A stretch of DNA of 64,000 nt from Brevibacterium siliguriense (GTDB lineage Bacteria; Actinomycetota; Actinomycetes; Actinomycetales; Brevibacteriaceae): assembly GCF_900105315.1 (NCBI RefSeq), contig NZ_LT629766.1, forward strand, positions 1,736,001 through 1,800,000, given 5' to 3'. Each line of letters starts with the position of its first letter. Within the stretch, counting starts at the first letter, position 1. The position numbers and the translations under genes are program-made. Of the stretch, positions 1 through 9,392 are shown piece by piece. The notes under the pieces were generated by a model. That model ran no database searches. It was not told the DNA's origin and worked only from the letters and a program-made list of their open reading frames with translations.

Positions 1-2
1 TC

Positions 3-1157
3 ATGGCCCTGGGCTTCCTCCTCGGCGGATTCGACATCCCCGACTACTCCGAGGACATCGTCCTGGGCAGCTCCCTGTGGAACCTGCCCACCGAATACGG
101 CGACCTGGCCCTCGGACCCGTCGGCGCCTACCTGGGTGCCGTGGCCTTCCAGATCGGCAACCTGTCGATGAGCTTCCTCGTCGCCGCCCTGGCCGGGTAC
201 ATCGCCTACGGCATCGCCGACCGCCCCGGAATCGCCCCCGGCTTCACCGTCGGTGCCGTCGCCGTGCTCATGGGCGCCGGTTTCATCGGCGGCATCATCG
301 GCGGACTGCTGGCCGGCTATATCGCCCACTGGATCGGTTCCTTCGCCGCACCGAGGTGGCTGCGCGGACTCATGCCCGTCGTCATCATTCCGCTGGTGGC
401 CTCCCTCGTCTCCTCGGGGCTGATGTTCATGGTCCTCGGCGGGCCGATCAGCGCCCTGACCAAGGGCCTCGACGCCTGGCTGAGCTCGATGACCGGAACC
501 GCCGCCGTCGTCCTCGGACTCATCCTCGGCGCGATGATGGCCGTCGACCTGGGCGGCCCCGTCAACAAGGTCGCGTATTCGTTCGCCGTCGCCGGGCTCG
601 CCGCCGGCTCCGTCGACAACCCCGTGCCGTGGGAGATCATGGCCACGGTCATGGCCGCCGGAATGGTTCCGCCCCTGGCCATGGCATTGGCCACGGCTGT
701 CCGTCCACGCAGCTTCTCCCAAGCGGAGAAGGAGAACGGCAAGGCCGCCTGGCTGCTCGGTGCTGCGTTCATCTCCGAAGGCGCGATTCCCTTCGCCGCC
801 TCCGATCCGCTGCGCGTGATCCCGGCCTCGGTCGTCGGAGCCGGTGTCACCGGCGGCATGACGATGGCGTTCTCCGTCACCAGCCAGGCCCCGCATGGCG
901 GTGTGTTCGTCTTCTTCGCCATCGACTCGTTCCTGCTGTTCCTGCTCTCCGTCGTCGTCGGCACGATCACCAGCGCCGTGCTGGTGCTCACGCTCAAGAT
1001 CTTCGTCGGCAAGGGCGGAGCGGCAGGCCTCGCCGAGGCGACCGACCCGTCCGCAGCGACCGTGACCGCAGCCGCGTCGACCGTTGGATCGGCTTCGACC
1101 GACGAGGCGAAGCCGACCGAACCTGTATCGTCGAACGCTGACGCCACGCGAGTCTGA
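3..1157 (+). CDS. fruA: Fructose-type PTS permease, EIIC domain (5' end outside the window)
   Basis: Membrane EIIC domain of a fructose-family phosphotransferase permease, which imports sugar while phosphorylating it. The visible 384 residues hold about eight hydrophobic segments and the family motifs GGPVNK (near residue 181) and EGAIPFA (near residue 259). A roughly 45-residue Ala/Thr-rich tail follows the last membrane segment and probably does not fold. FruA-type proteins normally carry IIA and/or IIB domains before IIC, so the frame almost certainly continues upstream and the ATG at position 3 is not the real start. Enzyme I and HPr genes follow directly, so this is the end of a complete PTS locus. 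The sugar (fructose rather than mannose or mannitol) is inferred from family resemblance. Confidence 0.85.
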   Translation: MALGFLLGGFDIPDYSEDIVLGSSLWNLPTEYGDLALGPVGAYLGAVAFQIGNLSMSFLVAALAGYIAYGIADRPGIAPGFTVGAVAVLMGAGFIGGIIGGLLAGYIAHWIGSFAAPRWLRGLMPVVIIPLVASLVSSGLMFMVLGGPISALTKGLDAWLSSMTGTAAVVLGLILGAMMAVDLGGPVNKVAYSFAVAGLAAGSVDNPVPWEIMATVMAAGMVPPLAMALATAVRPRSFSQAEKENGKAAWLLGAAFISEGAIPFAASDPLRVIPASVVGAGVTGGMTMAFSVTSQAPHGGVFVFFAIDSFLLFLLSVVVGTITSAVLVLTLKIFVGKGGAAGLAEATDPSAATVTAAASTVGSASTDEAKPTEPVSSNADATRV

Positions 1158-1189
1158 ACGCTTTCACCGGAGAGGCAGGAGAGGAAGAA

Positions 1190-2866
1190 ATGGAGATGTC
1201 CGCAGAGTTCTCAGGCATCGGAGTCGTACCCGGACGGGTCATCGCCCTGGCGCTGAACATGCCCGCACCCGTGTCCGCACCCGTGGCGAAGCCCGCCCCG
1301 GCCGATCCCGAGGCGGAGGCGAACAGGATCCGAGAGGCCTCGGCCGCGGTCCACGCCGAATTGCGTGAGCGGGCGGAATCCGTCACCAGAGACGCCCGCG
1401 ACGTGCTCAAGGCGACCGCCCTCATGGCCAAGGACCCCACTCTGGTGAAGACGGCGATCAAACGCCTGTCAGACACCGACGCGGAGACCGCGATCTGGAC
1501 GGTGGCCGCGGAGACCGCTGCGCAGTTGGAGAAGCTCGGCGGCTATATGGCCGAACGAGCAGCCGATGTCCTCGATGTCCGTGCCCGCCTCGTCGCCCAC
1601 CTGCGCGGAGTGCCGGCACCCGGCATCCCGCACTCGACCGAGCCCTTTGTGCTCATCGCCACCGATCTCGCCCCCGCCGACACCGCGACCCTGGACCCCG
1701 AACTCGTGATCGGACTCGTCTGCGCGGAAGGCGGACCACAGAGCCATACGGCGATCCTCGCCCGATCACTGGGCATACCCGCCGTGGTCGCGGCCGCCGG
1801 AGTTCTCGAGATCACCGACCGCACCCCCGTCTTCCTCGACGGCGGCGCCGGCGTCCTGCGCACCGAACCCGGTGCGCAGGAGACCGGCCTCGTCGAGGCG
1901 TGGACGGAGACGGCCGGCCGTCTGCAGTCCTTCACCGGACCCTGTCTGCTGGGTGACGGCACACGGATTCCGCTGCGTGCGAATGTCGGCGACGGAGCCC
2001 AGGCCCGGGCAGCGGCGGCCGCCGGTGCCGAAGGCGTCGGCCTGCTGCGCACCGAATTCTGCTTCCTCGATCGCGACTCCGAACCCAACGTCGAGGAGCA
2101 GGCCGAGGCCTACGGGCAGGTGTTCGCGGCCTTCGACGATCACAAGATCGTCGTGCGCACCCTCGACGCCGGAGCCGACAAACCTCTGCCGTTCCTCACC
2201 GATGCCGATGAACCGAACCCGGCCCTGGGTGTGCGCGGGTTCCGGACCAGTCGCAGGGCCCAGGGCGTCCTTGAACGTCAGCTCGAGGCGATCGCGCTCG
2301 CCGCAGCGAACCATGCGGTGACCGTCCACGTCATGGCTCCGATGATCGCCACCGCCGAGGAAGCCCGAGAGTTCGCGGAACTCGTCCATGCGGCGGGCCT
2401 GTCCACCGCCGGTGTCATGGTCGAAGTCCCCTCGGCAGCGCTGCAGGCGGCCGCCATCCTCGACGAAGTCGAGTTCGCGTCCATCGGCACGAATGACCTG
2501 ACCCAGTACGTCATGGCCTCCGACCGCATGCTCGGCGGTCTGGCCGAACTCAGCGACCCGTGGCAGCCTGCGGTTCTGCAGCTCATCGGCATGACCGCCG
2601 CTCAGGGCGCGGCAGCCGAGAAATCAGTCGGCGTCTGCGGAGAGGCCGCTGCCGATCCGGCACTGGCCGTCGTGCTCGTCGGGCTCGGAGCCACCAGCCT
2701 GTCCATGGCACCGCGGGCCCTGCCCGCTGTCGCCGAGGTGCTGGCCGGTCTCACCCTGGACCAGGCGCAGCAGATCGCTCGCAGCGCACTCGCGGCACGC
2801 AGTCCGATCGATGCGAAGGCCACGGTCCGAGCCGCGTTGCCGATCCTCACCGAGCTCGGCTTGTGA
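1190..2866 (+). CDS. ptsI: PTS enzyme I (phosphoenolpyruvate-protein phosphotransferase)
   Basis: Cytoplasmic enzyme I takes phosphate from PEP on a histidine and passes it to HPr. The phospho-histidine lies in GGPQSHTAI at residue 186. The PEP-binding half has GVGLLRTEF (about residues 283-291), and the catalytic cysteine sits in GVCGE at residue 483. At 558 residues it is close to the family norm of about 570. It starts 32 bases after the EIIC gene; a purine-rich stretch, GGAGAGGCAGGAGAGG, precedes the ATG at 1190. A second in-frame ATG at 1196 is also possible. It works with the EIIC gene upstream and the HPr gene downstream. Confidence 0.95.
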   Translation: MEMSAEFSGIGVVPGRVIALALNMPAPVSAPVAKPAPADPEAEANRIREASAAVHAELRERAESVTRDARDVLKATALMAKDPTLVKTAIKRLSDTDAETAIWTVAAETAAQLEKLGGYMAERAADVLDVRARLVAHLRGVPAPGIPHSTEPFVLIATDLAPADTATLDPELVIGLVCAEGGPQSHTAILARSLGIPAVVAAAGVLEITDRTPVFLDGGAGVLRTEPGAQETGLVEAWTETAGRLQSFTGPCLLGDGTRIPLRANVGDGAQARAAAAAGAEGVGLLRTEFCFLDRDSEPNVEEQAEAYGQVFAAFDDHKIVVRTLDAGADKPLPFLTDADEPNPALGVRGFRTSRRAQGVLERQLEAIALAAANHAVTVHVMAPMIATAEEAREFAELVHAAGLSTAGVMVEVPSAALQAAAILDEVEFASIGTNDLTQYVMASDRMLGGLAELSDPWQPAVLQLIGMTAAQGAAAEKSVGVCGEAAADPALAVVLVGLGATSLSMAPRALPAVAEVLAGLTLDQAQQIARSALAARSPIDAKATVRAALPILTELGL

Positions 2867-2987
2867 AGGTCGGCCGTCGGGGAGCGAGCCCGTGACATAC
2901 TCAGCCCCACCACAGACACCACCAACAGGCAACGCCGAAGCACCGGACCGACCGAACCGCGGGCGGTCCGACAAGAAAGGACACCTC

Positions 2988-3269
2988 ATGGCAGAGACCA
3001 TCGCAACAGTCGGAAGCACCGTCGGTCTGCATGCCCGTCCAGCAGCTCTGCTGGCCGAGGCCGCTGCGGACTCTGACCTCGAGATCACCATCGCGCTGGA
3101 GGGCGAACCGGCAGAGGACGCCCTCGACGCGGCCAGCGTGCTCTCGCTCATGGGTCTCGGCGCAGAGTACGGTCAGAAGGTCGTTCTGCGCGCTGAGGGT
3201 GACGGAGCCGACGAAACGCTGGCCCAGCTCAAGCAGCTCATCGAGACCGACCACGACGCTGAAGGCTGA
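2988..3269 (+). CDS. ptsH: Phosphocarrier protein HPr
   Basis: HPr, 93 residues, carries phosphate from enzyme I to the sugar-specific EII proteins. The active-site His15 is in GLHARPA. The start ATG has AGAAAGG eight bases upstream. The segment around Ser50 aligns with the regulatory Ser46 region of Firmicutes HPr, but with extra residues before it and without the usual KS-I/L-M pattern. Regulation by HPr kinase is therefore unlikely, as expected in Actinobacteria (inference). The 121-base gap after ptsI could hold a promoter or processing site; I see no clear one. Confidence 0.95.
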   Translation: MAETIATVGSTVGLHARPAALLAEAAADSDLEITIALEGEPAEDALDAASVLSLMGLGAEYGQKVVLRAEGDGADETLAQLKQLIETDHDAEG

Positions 3270-3322
3270 GCGGCACGCACGCGAGGAGGCGGCAAGCGGT
3301 CCGCTCAGTTTAGACTGATCGA

Positions 3323-4600
3323 ATGTCCGCCTCCCTGCTGCCCATTGACTCTGCCGCCGCTCATCGCAGTCGGGACCTGCTGGCGGAATTCCCCCAGCTG
3401 ATCGACATGCCCGGCGTGCCGCAGGCGCGCATGCTCGTCGAATACATCCTCGGTCGCCGCCTGCGCGAACTCGACGTGTCCGGTCGTGATGCGGCCGGTG
3501 CCTTCATCGACGCGGAACTTTCATCCGAGGTCCCTGAAAACCTCATCCTCATCGATGATGCACATGGTCTGCAGGCGACCCTCCTCAGTCGTCTGACGCA
3601 GGTGTGCACATACAACGACCGCGTCGACGAGACGCGGGCCCTGGCCGCGGCGGTTGAGTCTCTGGCCGGAGCCGATGAGTCCGCGGGTGCCGCCGGAGAT
3701 TCCGACACCGAGGCGGCCCCCGTGCTGGCCGTGACCGAGCTCAGTGAGATCGGGGGACTGGCCGAACTCGCTGTGGGGGAGACCTGGGCCGTCGTCAACG
3801 CTCCGAAGGCGATGAATGCGCTCACCGAGATGATCGCGATGCTGCAGCCGTTCGTGAGCACCATCATCGTCATCGGCCGCAGCGATGCGATGAGCCGCGG
3901 CGTCAACAAGGAGCTTGCTCGCGGCTTCGGCCGCGTCGATGTCTCGCCGGGGGTCGGCAAACACCGGATGATCATCGGCAGCCGCCCCCTGTCCTCTCCG
4001 AGCCTGTCGGATTTCCCCCGTCGCGGGGTGATCTCCCAACGCGGTGTCGGCGAGCTCGAAGTCCGTGCCCATGGGGCCTGCTTCGCCGGGACGAAGAGCG
4101 ACAAAGGGTCGGAGCTGCTCATCGATTCTCTGTTGGGACTGCTCGCCGACGAGGCGCCGGAATCCGTGCTCGACCTCGGCTGCGGCAACGGCTGGCTGCT
4201 CACCGTGGCCGTGCGGGCCTCGGGGGCGAATACGGGACTCGGCGTCGATGTGTCGAAGGCGGCGGTCGCCTCGGCGAGGGCCACAGCGAAGGCGAACGGG
4301 GTCGGCGTCGACATCATCCTCGGTGATGCCGCCGATCCGGAGGAGCCGGCGCTCGCAGGTCTGGGCCAATTCGACCTCATCCTGCTCAATCCGCCGTTCC
4401 ATCAGGGAACGGCGATCGAGACCGAGACGGCCGCGGCGCTCATGGCGACGGCCGCCGAGCATCTGGCTCCGGGCGGGCAGGTGCTCACGGTGTTCAATTC
4501 CCATCTGCGCTACCGGGCTCGTCTCGAAACGATCATCGGACCCAGCGAGCAGCTGGCCCGGAACAAGAAGTTCACTGTCATCTCCAGCCGCCGCGACTGA
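3323..4600 (+). CDS. Class I SAM-dependent methyltransferase, RsmC/RlmG-like
   Basis: A 425-residue protein whose C-terminal half is a Rossmann-fold methyltransferase. The SAM-binding motif DLGCGNG is at 284-290, and the NPPF catalytic motif at 356-359 is typical of N-methyltransferases acting on a base amino group. The N-terminal half resembles the degenerate methyltransferase-like domain that RsmC and RlmG use to bind rRNA. Probable reaction: m2G formation in 16S or 23S rRNA. The two families cannot be separated by eye, so no symbol is given. It starts 53 bases after ptsH on the same strand. Confidence 0.75.
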   Translation: MSASLLPIDSAAAHRSRDLLAEFPQLIDMPGVPQARMLVEYILGRRLRELDVSGRDAAGAFIDAELSSEVPENLILIDDAHGLQATLLSRLTQVCTYNDRVDETRALAAAVESLAGADESAGAAGDSDTEAAPVLAVTELSEIGGLAELAVGETWAVVNAPKAMNALTEMIAMLQPFVSTIIVIGRSDAMSRGVNKELARGFGRVDVSPGVGKHRMIIGSRPLSSPSLSDFPRRGVISQRGVGELEVRAHGACFAGTKSDKGSELLIDSLLGLLADEAPESVLDLGCGNGWLLTVAVRASGANTGLGVDVSKAAVASARATAKANGVGVDIILGDAADPEEPALAGLGQFDLILLNPPFHQGTAIETETAAALMATAAEHLAPGGQVLTVFNSHLRYRARLETIIGPSEQLARNKKFTVISSRRD

Positions 4601-4656
4601 GATCTCTCTGCAGCTGTGCGCTCGGGTCGGCGGGTCGCCGTCCCAATCGCACACCC

Positions 4657-5628
4657 TCACCGACGATTGCGGCGATGGATTCTCCACGTGCTCACCTGGT
4701 CCCAGATGGTGATGATCCAGATGGCCGCGACCATGATGATCTGCTGGACATCGGTGTTCGCGGTGTTCGTGAGTTCGGGGTGGAGGACCTGCTGGGTGAG
4801 CAGAGCGACGGTGAGGAAGACGGCCATGGCCACGTCGATGAGTCCGCTGATGAGCGCCAGCGCCGGTGCCGCCGAGGCGGTCGTGAGTCTGATGACCTCG
4901 ACTGCGGCCATGAGCGCGAGGAAGCCCCAGTAGCCTGCCAGCCAACCGAAGCCGAGGCCCGGATTGATGAAAGTCTCACCGTCGTTGAGGTGCTCGACGT
5001 AGAACAGAGAGGTCGGGATGAACGGGACCGTTGCCAAGGCGATGATGAAGACCAGCCCGAGTCCCGCCTCGGCGCGGATCTGTCTGCCGCGGGAATCGCG
5101 TCGGTCAAGGTCATCGACAGTCCACTTGCCCGGCTGTCGTTTCCGCATCGCTGCGGCTGCTCCGCCGTCCATTCCGTGATCGCCGAGGGCGATGATGATC
5201 GTGATGGCGGCGAACGCGGTCAGGAGGGCGATGACGGTATTGCCGACCGACTTGCCGATGATCTCGCCGATCCGGGCTTCGGGGGAGAGGGCGATGGTGG
5301 TCACGACATTCGTGAGCACCGCGAGCAGACCGACGATGGGCAGCACCCAGCGCAGCGCCCAGATGTAGAGCGGATAGGAGTTGGGGCCGATGAGGTGCTG
5401 CGGGGAGTTCGAATACTCTCGCGACAGCGCGACGGGATCTCCGAGTTCTTCGAGAACTTCGCGTTCGATGGTCTCCGTGCGATCCGGGGATGAGCCCGAA
5501 CCCTCGCCGAGGCGGGCGTCGACCATGTCGTCGATCGTTGCGGTGATCTCGGCGGCGATGTCGGGCCGTGAGTCCTCGGGGAGGTGGCGGATGACGTTGT
5601 CGACGTAGATTTCGGTGAGCGCACTCAT
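4657..5628 (-). CDS. Membrane protein with N-terminal HAAS-type domain, partner of PadR
   Basis: A 323-residue membrane protein. Residues 1-75 form a soluble helical region beginning MSALTEIYVD and ending in a typical REVLEELGDP segment, as in the HAAS/permease-prefix domain found in proteins encoded next to PadR regulators. About six to eight hydrophobic helices follow. The start is taken at ATG 5628, which overlaps the padR stop as ATGA, so the two genes are translationally coupled. A longer frame upstream has no ribosome site and would overlap padR. The cargo or signal is unknown. The pair resembles PadR-controlled membrane-stress modules. Confidence 0.75.
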   Translation of the reverse strand: MSALTEIYVDNVIRHLPEDSRPDIAAEITATIDDMVDARLGEGSGSSPDRTETIEREVLEELGDPVALSREYSNSPQHLIGPNSYPLYIWALRWVLPIVGLLAVLTNVVTTIALSPEARIGEIIGKSVGNTVIALLTAFAAITIIIALGDHGMDGGAAAAMRKRQPGKWTVDDLDRRDSRGRQIRAEAGLGLVFIIALATVPFIPTSLFYVEHLNDGETFINPGLGFGWLAGYWGFLALMAAVEVIRLTTASAAPALALISGLIDVAMAVFLTVALLTQQVLHPELTNTANTDVQQIIMVAAIWIITIWDQVSTWRIHRRNRR

Positions 5629-5972
5629 GGTGTGCCGTCCTTCCAGAGCTTTGTGATGCTGGAGTTGAGTTCGAGCCAGTGGCTGTGCAGTGCGGCGGCG
5701 ACTTCGGCGCCGCTGTCGGTGAGGGTGTAGTACTTGCGGGGTCGAGCTTGTTCGGTGTTCCAAACGGATGAGAGCAGACCTTGCTTCTCGAGCCGACGCA
5801 GCAGGGGATAGAGGGTATTGGCCTCGGTGGGGATGCCCGCTTCCGTCAGCGTCGTCAGCAGGGAGTAGCCGTACTGCGGGCGTCTGCAGGCGACGAGGCT
5901 GGCGAAGACCACGGTGCCGCGTCGCAGCTCCTGTTCGTGGGTGGCCAGTGCCTTTGCGTCATCCTCGTTCAT
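5625..5972 (-). CDS. PadR-family transcriptional regulator
   Basis: A 115-residue protein dominated by a PadR winged helix: an early YGYSLL recognition region, then NTLYPLLRRLEKQGLL, the standard PadR signature. It is short and lacks the long C-terminal helical domain, so it belongs to the small PadR-s2 type. It heads the operon with the membrane protein at 4657-5628. Two overlapping palindromes immediately upstream (5977-6002) are probably its own operator. Confidence 0.9.
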   Translation of the reverse strand: MNEDDAKALATHEQELRRGTVVFASLVACRRPQYGYSLLTTLTEAGIPTEANTLYPLLRRLEKQGLLSSVWNTEQARPRKYYTLTDSGAEVAAALHSHWLELNSSITKLWKDGTP

Positions 5973-5976
5973 GCAT

Positions 5977-6002
5977 CACACGATAGTGTGCGTCACACAC
6001 TA
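5977..6002. promoter_or_regulatory. Probable PadR operator, two overlapping inverted repeats
   Basis: TAGTGTG at 5984-5990 and CACACTA at 5996-6002 form a perfect 7-bp inverted repeat around a 5-base spacer. Overlapping it, CACAC at 5977-5981 and GTGTG at 5986-5990 form a second one. The block starts five bases before the padR start codon, so a bound regulator would cover the ribosome site or promoter. Assignment to PadR is inferred from position. Confidence 0.65.
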
Positions 6003-6106
6003 TTACAAGAGGCGGGGTATTTTTGCTGCGTGGCGGTGCGGTGAAATACGGTGCAGCGTACTCCACAGCAGACCACCGGCGTCGACAGCCGTTTTGGTAC
6101 AGGTTC

Positions 6107-6158
6107 CTCTCAGCTGATCGGGTTCCTCGGTGTGCATATTGGGGCAGGGTGTACCAAA
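6107..6158 (+). repeat. Intergenic repeat, copy A
   Basis: A 52-base stretch that matches the reverse complement of 21182-21233 at 38 of 52 positions with no gap. The first 22 bases (19 identical) and last 14 bases (13 identical) are conserved and the middle 16 are not. In this copy the outer bases TTTGGTACA (starting near 6093) and TGTACCAAA (6150-6158) are also inverted repeats, so the block could fold into a long hairpin. It lies in the 346-base gap between padR and the permease gene and contains no convincing reading frame. Confidence 0.6.
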
Positions 6159-6207
6159 CCTCAGGCCTGTGCCTGGCAGGTGTGGGGACGTGGATGGCAG
6201 CCGGCTC

Positions 6208-6318
6208 CGCGGGCTGAGCACGAAAGCCCTTCGGCGTCACGGCGAGAATGACAGCGCCGATGACGAGCCAGATCGTGTCGAGGGTGATCGCGTGGACGTC
6301 GAGCTGAGTAAGTGAACG
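6208..6318 (-). pseudogene. Relic of the C-terminal end of a second APC-type permease
   Basis: Read on the reverse strand from about 6303, this stretch encodes TIWLVIGAVILAV followed by PKGFRAQP. It aligns with the last segment of the neighbouring permease gene (AIWLVLGVGYLAFVTRGFRRP). It begins right after that gene's stop codon, has no start codon or upstream domain, and runs into unrelated sequence. It looks like the remains of a tandem duplicate or of a replaced paralogue. The rest of the gap back to padR holds the palindromes and repeat copy A and nothing else I recognise. Confidence 0.5.
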
Positions 6319-7679
6319 TCAGTCAGTGAGATCAAGCATTGGTGTCGGCCGACGGAAGCCCCGTGTGACGAAGGCGAGGTATCCGACTCCGAGAACCAAC
6401 CAGATGGCGCCGACGAGCAGGGTCCGCGGAGACAGGCTCGTCCACAGCCACAGTGTCAGGCAGAATCCGATTCCCGGCAGAACGATAGAACTCAGAACTG
6501 CACGTGAACCACGATTCTTCTCGTCAATGATGAAATGTTTGATGACCGATAGATTCACGGCAGAGAACGCGATCAGCGCACCGAAGCTGACCATCTCTGA
6601 AATGAAGGCCAGGTCGACGGCGAGCGCCAGCAGAGAGACTGCGCCGACAGTCAGAGTCGCAATCGTGGGCGTGTGAAAGCGCGGTGACAGGTGACCGAAA
6701 TAGCTCTTCGGCAGCACTCCGTCTCGACCCATCGCAAAAAGGATGCGTGAGACCGACGCTTGGGAGGTCAGAGCGGAACCGCACGCTCCGGCGACGTAGG
6801 CGGCCGTGAAGAAGGCGGTGAGGAATTCGCCGCCGGCCGCAGCCATGACGTCGAGCGCGCCCGAATCGACATCTGCGAACTGGTTGGAAGGGTAGACCAG
6901 CTGAGCCAGATAAGACAGTACAATGTAGATGAGCCCGCCCGTGACAGTGGCGATGACGATGGCACGAGGGACTGCCTTCTTCGCATCCTTGGCCTCCTCG
7001 GACAAAGTCGAGACCGCGTCGAACCCGAGGAAAGACAGACACAGAATCGCTGCGCCGGCCATGACGTTGTCGAATCCCGGTGCGGAGCCGTCACCGGTGA
7101 ACGGAGCGGCTAGGTCGACAGAACCGGAGCCGGTGAACGATGCGATGCCGAGTGCCGCGAAGACGACGATGAAAACTGCTTGAGCAGCGATGATGACGAT
7201 GTTGGCGCGCGCGACCGAGACGATTCCGACGACGTTGAGGACCGTGACGAGAACAATGGCAGAGACCACGAAGACCCAAGCCGGAATCATGGGAAACGCC
7301 GCGCTGAGGTAGATGCCGATGACGAGATAATTGATCATCGGCAGGAACAGATAGTCGAGAAGCAGCGCCCAGCCGGCAACGAAGCCGATCCCGGCTCCGA
7401 AGCTCTTCTGCGTGTATGTGTATGCGGACCCTGCGAACGGCATCGCGGCGGCCATCTTCGCATATGACCTGGCGGTGAACACCATCGCCAGCAAGGTGAT
7501 GACGTACGCAGCTGGGACGCGACCCCGGTGACCTGGGTGACGATTCCGTAAGTCGTGAAGACCGTCAACGGAACCATATAGACGAGGCCGAAGAAGACGA
7601 GTGAAGGTACCCCGAGCGCACGCTTCAGGTGGGTCTCACCGGTGTCTTCGGCGGTTGCGGTGTGCTTGGAATGGGACAT
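6319..7679 (-). pseudogene. APC-superfamily amino acid permease, frameshifted
   Basis: The complete gene would encode about 453 residues with some 12 membrane helices: an amino acid/polyamine permease. The N-terminal part (from ATG 7679, with AAAGGA six bases upstream) reads in one frame to VTQVTGV. The rest, starting with PAAYVITLLAMVFTARSY, is in another frame. Restoring one base in the CCCC run at 7523-7526 (plus strand) joins them into a normal family sequence. Either the gene is inactivated or the run was miscounted in sequencing. It lies 15 bases downstream of the amidohydrolase gene, so the two form one operon, probably for uptake and hydrolysis of an amino-acid-like compound (inference). 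Confidence 0.75.
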
Positions 7680-7694
7680 CGTTGTCCTTTCGTT

Positions 7695-9341
7695 TCAGTC
7701 CGCTGAATGAACGGCCACGCCACGCAGGTAGGTGCGGCGAACAGGAGTGGCAGACAGTTCCTGCGGAGGCAGTGTTCGAGGATCCCTGTCAAGGACGATG
7801 AAATCGGCGCTCGCTCCTGGCCGGATCGCGCCCCATGCTTCAGATCCATTCTCGGCAAATGCTTGGTAGGCAACCGTTGCCGTGTACGCATCGAGGGAGC
7901 GTTCGACGTCGAGAATCTCTTCGGGGGTCCATCCGCCATCGGGCTCACCCTCGTTGTTCTGCCTGCTCACGGCAACGGCGAGTCCTTTGACCGGCGTCCC
8001 CGAAGTGCAGGGCCAGTCCGAGCCGAACGAGAGGTGCCCGCCGCTGTCGAGGACGCTGCGCATCCGATATTGCGCCAGGGCGCGTTCACTGCCGATCCGG
8101 GGGACGGTCAGTACAGTCATGAGGTCATCGAGCTGAGCCCACAGGGGCTGCATGTTCGCGATGACACCAAGTTCGGCAAATCGGGACAAGTCTGCGGAGT
8201 CGATGATCTGGGCATGCGCGATCACCGGCCGCCGGTCATGGACTCCGTTCTTCTGGACGGTGTATTCGATGGCGTCCAACGCCTGACGAACGGCTGCGTC
8301 GCCGATCGCATGGATGTGGATTTGAAACCCTGCCGAGTCGACCATACGAACTGCTTCTGCCAGCGAATCTCCTTCCCAGACTTGCATGCCGTGATTGTGC
8401 AGAGACGTGCAGTAGGGCTCGATGAGCGAACCGGTTTCGTTTTCGATGACTCCGTCGGCGAAGAACTTCACGGTCTGAGCGGTCAGGAACGGATCCGAAA
8501 GGTCGTCGATCCGTTGGCGCGCAGCGAGCATTTCGGGCAGCTGTTGCGTGACGCGGCGGGGATCGGCGTAGAACGCGAGATTGAATCGCAGCTTGAGCCG
8601 ATTCTGCTGAGAGGCGGATACATAGGTTTCAACGTCGGCCGGCTCCACCCAGGCGTCTTGGACCCAGGTGACGCCTCGCGCGAGGTAGTACTCGGCGGCC
8701 CGATCGAGAGCGCGTAGCCGGGTGGATTCGTGGAGTGGCGAGCGAACTGCTTCGATCAGATCTACGGCACCCCATTCGCGCAGAGTCCCAAGCGGGGAGC
8801 CGTTGTCTCTGCGCGGTATTTCGCCGATCTGCGGTTCCGGGGTCTCCGCTGTGATCCCCGCCAACTCCAATGCTCGCGAGTTGCACCATACCGTGTGGTA
8901 GTCCCAGGCGCGAAGGACCACTGGTCGGTCGGGTACTGCTCTGTCGAGCCATTCGGCGTCGAAGAGGCCGTCGCTCGCCAGGCTTCCGTCATAAGATGCG
9001 CCCGTGATCCAATCGTCGTCGGGATGAGCCTCGGCGTACCGTTTCACTTCGGCGATAATCTCTTCGATGCTCGTGCACGACCTCACCTGCGGTCCTTCAG
9101 CTTCCAATCCGCCGAAGATCGGATGGGCATGGCCGTCGCCGAAAGACGGCATGAGAAACCTGCCCTCGAGGTCAATGGACTCGAAGGCCGCATCGTCCTG
9201 GTTCGTAATGCGGGCGAGCTCGGAAGACACAGCGAGTGAATCGGTGGCAACGACAACGCCGTCTCGCACCACAAGGGAGTCCGCGGGTTCGGCGCTTGCC
9301 CCCAGCCAGATTGTGCCGTTGTGGAAATGCTGTGTCGTCAA
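7695..9341 (-). CDS. YtcJ-type amidohydrolase
   Basis: A metal-dependent amidohydrolase of about 548 residues. The HxH metal motif is in GDGHAHP (His71, His73), with further conserved histidines in QIHIHAIGDAA and VIAHAQI and a late SFGSDWPC segment holding the conserved Asp. The C-terminal strand GASADFIVLDRDP is standard for the family. The start is set at TTG 9341, because AGGAGG (9351-9356, reverse strand) lies eight bases upstream and the protein then begins like its relatives; the longer frame upstream has no family similarity. Members act on N-substituted amino acids or formamides, but the substrate here is unknown. It is transcribed away from the TetR gene. Confidence 0.85.
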   Translation of the reverse strand: MTTQHFHNGTIWLGASAEPADSLVVRDGVVVATDSLAVSSELARITNQDDAAFESIDLEGRFLMPSFGDGHAHPIFGGLEAEGPQVRSCTSIEEIIAEVKRYAEAHPDDDWITGASYDGSLASDGLFDAEWLDRAVPDRPVVLRAWDYHTVWCNSRALELAGITAETPEPQIGEIPRRDNGSPLGTLREWGAVDLIEAVRSPLHESTRLRALDRAAEYYLARGVTWVQDAWVEPADVETYVSASQQNRLKLRFNLAFYADPRRVTQQLPEMLAARQRIDDLSDPFLTAQTVKFFADGVIENETGSLIEPYCTSLHNHGMQVWEGDSLAEAVRMVDSAGFQIHIHAIGDAAVRQALDAIEYTVQKNGVHDRRPVIAHAQIIDSADLSRFAELGVIANMQPLWAQLDDLMTVLTVPRIGSERALAQYRMRSVLDSGGHLSFGSDWPCTSGTPVKGLAVAVSRQNNEGEPDGGWTPEEILDVERSLDAYTATVAYQAFAENGSEAWGAIRPGASADFIVLDRDPRTLPPQELSATPVRRTYLRGVAVHSAD

Positions 9342-9392
9342 AGCTGGCGTCCTCCTGCTTCCAGGTCTGTGGCCGGGCGCACCGGCGCTGAT

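Noticed and set aside
6145..6158. CAGGGTGTACCAAA in the intergenic repeat resembles the T-box antiterminator core.
   Set aside because: The core AGGGTGGNACC pattern is broken by a missing base, there is no specifier stem, and no aminoacyl-tRNA or amino acid gene follows in the right direction.
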